A stretch of 8,383 nt of DNA from an uncultured Haemophilus sp. (GTDB lineage: Bacteria > Pseudomonadota > Gammaproteobacteria > Enterobacterales > Pasteurellaceae), in assembly GCF_905207935.1 (NCBI RefSeq), contig NZ_CAJLNI010000085.1, forward strand, positions 1 through 8,383, read 5' to 3'. Within the stretch, counting starts at the first letter, position 1; the number at the start of each line of letters is the position of its first letter. The notes below the pieces were generated by a model. It saw only the letters and a list, made by a program, of their open reading frames with translations. It searched no databases and was not told the DNA's origin. This document shows positions 5,008 through 8,383 of the stretch, in pieces. The position numbers and the translations under genes were made by a program.

Positions 5008-8000
5008 ATGGATGACTCAAAAAAAAATTATACCACCGCAACTTTATTGCTTTTTTCTTTTATGGGGATAACCCCTTTAGGAGCTCTGGCGGAAGAAATA
5101 AATCAATTGGAAACCATTAATGTTAGTGCAACGGTAGAAAGTAAGACATTAGCAGGTAAAGATGAGGTTTATAGTAAAAACAATGTCACTGAATATAAAA
5201 GCAAAAAAGAGATTGAAACTTATCATTCTCAATCTGTATCTGATTTATTAAGTGGTATTACAGGCGTCTATAGTGGCGATGCGCGTAATGGCGGTGCGAT
5301 TGATCCTATAATTCGAAGTTCTTGGGGGCAAGGGCGGATTCCTGTATTAGTTGATGATACTGAACAGGCGATTACCATTTGGCGTGGTTATTCTGGAGTA
5401 AGCAATCGTAACTATCTTGATCCATTTTTAGTGAGTGAAGTGAATGTGGAAAAAGGCCCCAATTTAGACCGCACTTTGCGCTCTGGGGCGGCAGGCACGA
5501 TTCGTATGTCGACGCTAAATCCTGATGAGATCATTAAGCCTGGTAAAAAATGGGGTATTGAACTTAAAACGGAAACCGCCAACAATTCCATTAAAGCTCG
5601 TCCTTATGAAGGTGTACCTATTGGTCAGGATTATCGACTTGTTTCACCAGACGGGCGTGCAGAATTAGCTGAATGGGCGTTGTATTTTAAAGATGATGAT
5701 CGGATTAGCCCAAGAAAAAAAGGCAGAAACAAACCTTTACACGATAATGCCGTACGTTTGGCGTTAGCCGCAAAAGATGATGGTTATGAAGTCTTAGGGG
5801 CGTATGCTTATCGTAACAAAGGAAATTATTTTGCTGGTAAACGGGGAGGGAAAAAATACGGTGAAGGGACAACCGGCCCACTTGATTTAGATAAAAACTC
5901 CGATGACCCTTATATTCCACTCATTGCTCGAATTTATAAACCGGGTGAAGAAGTGCCGAATACCTCTTATGAAAGCCGTTCTTGGTTGCTGAAAGGCAAA
6001 TTGCATTTTAACAAACACACCTCCCTTTCCGCCAATTTCCGTGACACCAAAATCAATTACGGCGACATTATGCCTTCCCGACTTGGCTATAACTATGCTG
6101 CGCGTAATACCGTCACCCAATGGCCACTAGCAGATGTAAAACAAAAAACAGGTAATGTTGAGTTTTCCTATAATCCTCCCGATAACAAATGGCTTGATTT
6201 AAAAATAGGTGTCTGGGCAGTAAAAAATGATACGGCAACTAATACATCGGGCGGCTCACCGGGCGATGTACTTTTTAGTGATTATAATACTCAAATGATT
6301 GGTACTTTATCTCAATTTGATCTCGCAAATGAGTTTGGTGATAAAGCCTATGAATTAGATCAAGTGAAAGATCCCGTTGAATATAAACGTATAAAAGATC
6401 GTTTTTACGAAATTTTTAATAGCAAAATAAAGGAATATATGAAAAACCCTAAATTTAAAAATATTGATGGGATTTTTAATACTCAACCCGCGCAAGTGCA
6501 ATTTGCCCGTGATAATCATATGGGAATAACCTTTAGCAATGTCACGGAACTAAGTCCAAAACTTCGCTTCAGCATCATGACAAATTATCGTCGTGAAACT
6601 TTAGACAGTACCAATGTTTATGAGCTTTGGGATAAATATCAACTTACTGCATTTAATCAATACGAGACTGATGCTAAAACAGAAGGGGAACAACTTACCT
6701 GTGTGGAAGGCGATTTACATGGTATTTGCCGAGTATCAAACTCTGCTCGTTCAGGAAATCGAAAAGGCAACCGAAATGAATTTAATGCAGGCTTCAAATT
6801 TGAATATTCACCAACCGATTGGTTATTACTGACTGCTGGGATGAAATATACTCACTACAAATCCAAAGATCGCGGCTTGCAAGAAAAAATTGCAAATTTA
6901 AAACAAGAAGAAGTATTAACCGAATCACGTATTCCATTTACAGTAAGAAAATTGAAACAAGTCGCCCCTAAAATAACACAAGACTATATAAATTTTGAAA
7001 GAAAAAATAATTTAAGAGCTTCACTTGAGGCAGAATTTAAAAAATTATATCCAATACCTGCTGATGATTCACCAGAATTACAAAAATGGCTTGATGATCG
7101 TGATGAATATGTTGTTTCACATGGCTGGACTCCAACCACAGATGAGGAATATGATAGTTGGTCAGAACTCAGTGGTAATAATAGTCAATGGGATGAATCA
7201 GCAACGCAGACCATTTATTGGGAACGGGACGAATATGGTAATTTTTCTGTTGAGCATTTTCCGCTTACGGATGGACGCATTACAAAAGAAATGTTAGAAA
7301 AAAAAGCAATTCATCCACAAACCGGGAAAGAAGATTATTTATATGACATTGGTGCTGATTTTTCCGGTTCGCCAGAAAAAACACCAATAACCAAAGAACA
7401 GTGGGAAAAAATGAAAAAGGCAGAGCGTAAAGATCACGCTTGGGCACCTTCCCTTAGTGCTACCGCATTTTTAAGTGATAACGCCAGAATTTATGTGCGC
7501 TATGATGAAACCAAACGTATGCCAAGTATTTTTGAAGATACCATTGGCTATTCCATTGATATTCTCACGCCACTTTATAAACGCAAACCGGAACACAGCA
7601 AAAATATTGAAGTGGGATATGTGCATGATTTACGTGGTTTCTTCCCAAGTTTACGCCGTGCGGATATTCGCCTAAATTGGTACAAAAACACCACGAAAAA
7701 TATTTTTGACCGTGATATTAATTATGAGATGAAGCAGTTTGATAAACGGATTTTAGAAGGTGTAGAATTATCCGCTCGTTATGATCAAGGTCGCATCTTC
7801 GGTGATATCGGTATTAGCTACAACATCAAAAATAAATTCTGCGATAAAAGTTCAGCAATTCGAGATGTTGGTCGTATAGGTGATATACATACATTTGAAG
7901 CCTATCCCGAATGTGTTAATGGTGGTAATGAAAACGGCTACTTAAAAAATGCCATTTTGCCGAAATACAGCATTACCTCAAATCTTGGTGTACGCTTCTT

Positions 8001-8289
8001 TGATGAACGATTAGAAGTTGGCACCCGTATGGTATATCACACTAATGTAAAAGAAACTCGTAACAAATCTTTACGTGATGCCGGTTGGTTTGCCAATAGC
8101 AATGACAATCCACGTTGGCAACCTGTATTCTTGGTTGATGCGTATATGAATTACAAAGTGAATGAGAATCTTGCGCTGTCATTGTCTGCGACAAACTTAA
8201 CTGATCGTTATTATCTTGATCCAATGACTCGTTCATCTATGCCTGCACCAGGGAGAACAATTAAATTTGGGGTGACGGCAACATTCTAG
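5008..8289 (+). CDS. Large TonB-dependent outer-membrane receptor, Fur-regulated, ligand unknown
   Basis: This 1093-residue outer-membrane importer should be driven by TonB-ExbB-ExbD and take up a scarce nutrient, probably iron-related given the Fur box. Signal peptide 1-28 (cleavage after GALA); TonB box ETINVSA (35-41); plug domain about 55-170 with IRSSWGQGRIPVLVDD (102-117), EKGP (148-151) and GAAGTIRMSTL (160-170); then a beta-barrel ending NLTDRYYLDP (1063-1072), PGRT and a terminal phenylalanine, the usual outer-membrane targeting signal. It is longer than the usual 650-900 residues because of two inserts, about 411-500 and 620-810, predicted to be extracellular. Four cysteines form two likely loop disulfides (C565/C574, C945/C969). 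FRAP/NPNL-like segments are degenerate (KRMPSIFE 836-843; KPEHSKNIEVGY 860-871) with no histidine between. Candidate substrates are heme or metal taken from a host protein, or a siderophore; the sequence does not decide. It stands alone, without lipoprotein partner or permease. Confidence 0.93.
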   Translation: MDDSKKNYTTATLLLFSFMGITPLGALAEEINQLETINVSATVESKTLAGKDEVYSKNNVTEYKSKKEIETYHSQSVSDLLSGITGVYSGDARNGGAIDPIIRSSWGQGRIPVLVDDTEQAITIWRGYSGVSNRNYLDPFLVSEVNVEKGPNLDRTLRSGAAGTIRMSTLNPDEIIKPGKKWGIELKTETANNSIKARPYEGVPIGQDYRLVSPDGRAELAEWALYFKDDDRISPRKKGRNKPLHDNAVRLALAAKDDGYEVLGAYAYRNKGNYFAGKRGGKKYGEGTTGPLDLDKNSDDPYIPLIARIYKPGEEVPNTSYESRSWLLKGKLHFNKHTSLSANFRDTKINYGDIMPSRLGYNYAARNTVTQWPLADVKQKTGNVEFSYNPPDNKWLDLKIGVWAVKNDTATNTSGGSPGDVLFSDYNTQMIGTLSQFDLANEFGDKAYELDQVKDPVEYKRIKDRFYEIFNSKIKEYMKNPKFKNIDGIFNTQPAQVQFARDNHMGITFSNVTELSPKLRFSIMTNYRRETLDSTNVYELWDKYQLTAFNQYETDAKTEGEQLTCVEGDLHGICRVSNSARSGNRKGNRNEFNAGFKFEYSPTDWLLLTAGMKYTHYKSKDRGLQEKIANLKQEEVLTESRIPFTVRKLKQVAPKITQDYINFERKNNLRASLEAEFKKLYPIPADDSPELQKWLDDRDEYVVSHGWTPTTDEEYDSWSELSGNNSQWDESATQTIYWERDEYGNFSVEHFPLTDGRITKEMLEKKAIHPQTGKEDYLYDIGADFSGSPEKTPITKEQWEKMKKAERKDHAWAPSLSATAFLSDNARIYVRYDETKRMPSIFEDTIGYSIDILTPLYKRKPEHSKNIEVGYVHDLRGFFPSLRRADIRLNWYKNTTKNIFDRDINYEMKQFDKRILEGVELSARYDQGRIFGDIGISYNIKNKFCDKSSAIRDVGRIGDIHTFEAYPECVNGGNENGYLKNAILPKYSITSNLGVRFFDERLEVGTRMVYHTNVKETRNKSLRDAGWFANSNDNPRWQPVFLVDAYMNYKVNENLALSLSATNLTDRYYLDPMTRSSMPAPGRTIKFGVTATF
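5019..5027 (+). repeat. A9 homopolymer tract at codons 4-7 of the receptor gene
   Basis: Nine consecutive A residues span the end of S4, K5, K6 and most of N7. A one-base change would shift the frame before the signal peptide core and abolish the protein, so the tract could support slipped-strand or transcriptional slippage. In AT-rich DNA such runs also arise by chance; switching is not shown. Confidence 0.5.
5468..5476 (-). repeat. DNA uptake signal sequence inside the receptor gene
   Basis: This is a perfect AAGTGCGGT on the minus strand, read through on plus as LDRTLR (residues 153-158) in the plug domain. It is the only perfect uptake copy within a gene in this window; the other four are intergenic. 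Its presence suggests the 5' part of the gene has been resident in a USS-bearing genome for some time. Confidence 0.9.
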
Positions 8290-8317
8290 AATAGAAAACA
8301 GTCACTTTGAATACAAA

Positions 8318-8341
8318 AAAGCACCGAAATCTCGGTGCTTT
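8318..8341 (-). terminator. Terminator hairpin between the receptor gene and tRNA-fMet
   Basis: A perfect 10-base-pair stem (AAAGCACCGA / TCGGTGCTTT) with a four-base loop lies between the two convergent genes. On the minus strand it is followed by TTTGTATTC, extending a U-rich tail directly after the tRNA 3' end. On plus only GTAATTT follows, so it works best for the tRNA but may also help end the receptor transcript, whose stop is 28 bases upstream. Confidence 0.8.
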
Positions 8342-8347
8342 GTAATT

Positions 8348-8383
8348 TGGTTGCGGGGGCCGGATTTGAACCGACGGCCTTCG
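8348..8383 (-). tRNA. Initiator tRNA-fMet, 3' part only
   Basis: The minus strand holds the 3' 36 nucleotides of a tRNA: the end of the anticodon stem, variable loop, T arm (GTCGG TTCAAAT CCGGC), acceptor strand and an encoded CCA ending at 8348. The acceptor strand ends CCCCGCA-A-CCA, giving A72 and discriminator A73, and the T arm equals that of E. coli tRNA-fMet. A72, which forms the C1-A72 mismatch of initiators, supports the call. The anticodon and 5' half lie outside the window, so identity rests on this half. Confidence 0.88.

Noticed and set aside
8042..8236. Minus-strand open frames inside the receptor, and similar antisense or off-frame frames in metC, mpl and the peroxiredoxin gene
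   Set aside because: They lack ribosome sites and recognisable sequence and lie wholly within well-supported genes, so they are shadows of the coding frame.
5008..8289. Tetranucleotide (CCAA/QPTN-type) phase-variation repeats as in Haemophilus Hgp receptors
   Set aside because: No tandem tetranucleotide repeat is seen in the gene or its promoter.
8348..8383. Integrative element using tRNA-fMet as attachment site
   Set aside because: No duplicate of the tRNA 3' end, no integrase and no mobility gene were seen in the window.

Overview
The window looks like chromosomal DNA of a Pasteurellaceae bacterium, most likely a Haemophilus species (H. influenzae / H. haemolyticus / H. parainfluenzae group). 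The evidence is AT-rich DNA, five perfect copies of the 9-mer AAGTGCGGT (the Hin-type DNA uptake signal sequence, USS), USS copies paired as a terminator, and the order metC-mpl beside pgsA, which I recall from H. influenzae. The species is an inference.

Left part (1-1461, all on the minus strand): the 3'-truncated tRNA-Gly(GCC) gene with its own strong stable-RNA promoter; pgsA (phosphatidylglycerophosphate synthase) with its terminator; and a typical 2-Cys peroxiredoxin gene with its own terminator. The pgsA to tRNA-Gly order matches the enterobacterial pgsA-glyW arrangement.

Middle (1603-4821, plus strand): metC (cystathionine beta-lyase, methionine synthesis), mpl (murein tripeptide ligase, cell-wall recycling) and a small polytopic membrane protein that resembles the DUF2301/COG5413 family. 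Each of the three is followed by a hairpin terminator; the one after mpl is built from two USS copies in inverted orientation. metC and the peroxiredoxin gene diverge from a 141-base intergenic region.

Right part (4822-8383): one large TonB-dependent outer-membrane receptor gene (1093 codons from the RBS-supported start) behind a TATAAT -10 box buried in a 16/19 Fur box, so it is almost certainly iron-repressed. Its barrel carries two long, very AT-rich insertions predicted to be extracellular loops (about 90 and 190 residues). It has only degenerate FRAP/NPNL boxes and no histidine between them, so classical heme-receptor function is not well supported. An A9 tract near the start codon and a T8 tract in the promoter spacer are possible slippage sites. 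The receptor gene converges on an incomplete initiator tRNA (tRNA-fMet) gene, with a shared hairpin between them.

Most of the window is core housekeeping sequence. The receptor is the part most likely to hold undescribed biology: its ligand, and the role of its giant acidic, tryptophan-rich loop, cannot be named from sequence alone. There is no gene-free stretch longer than 300 bases.
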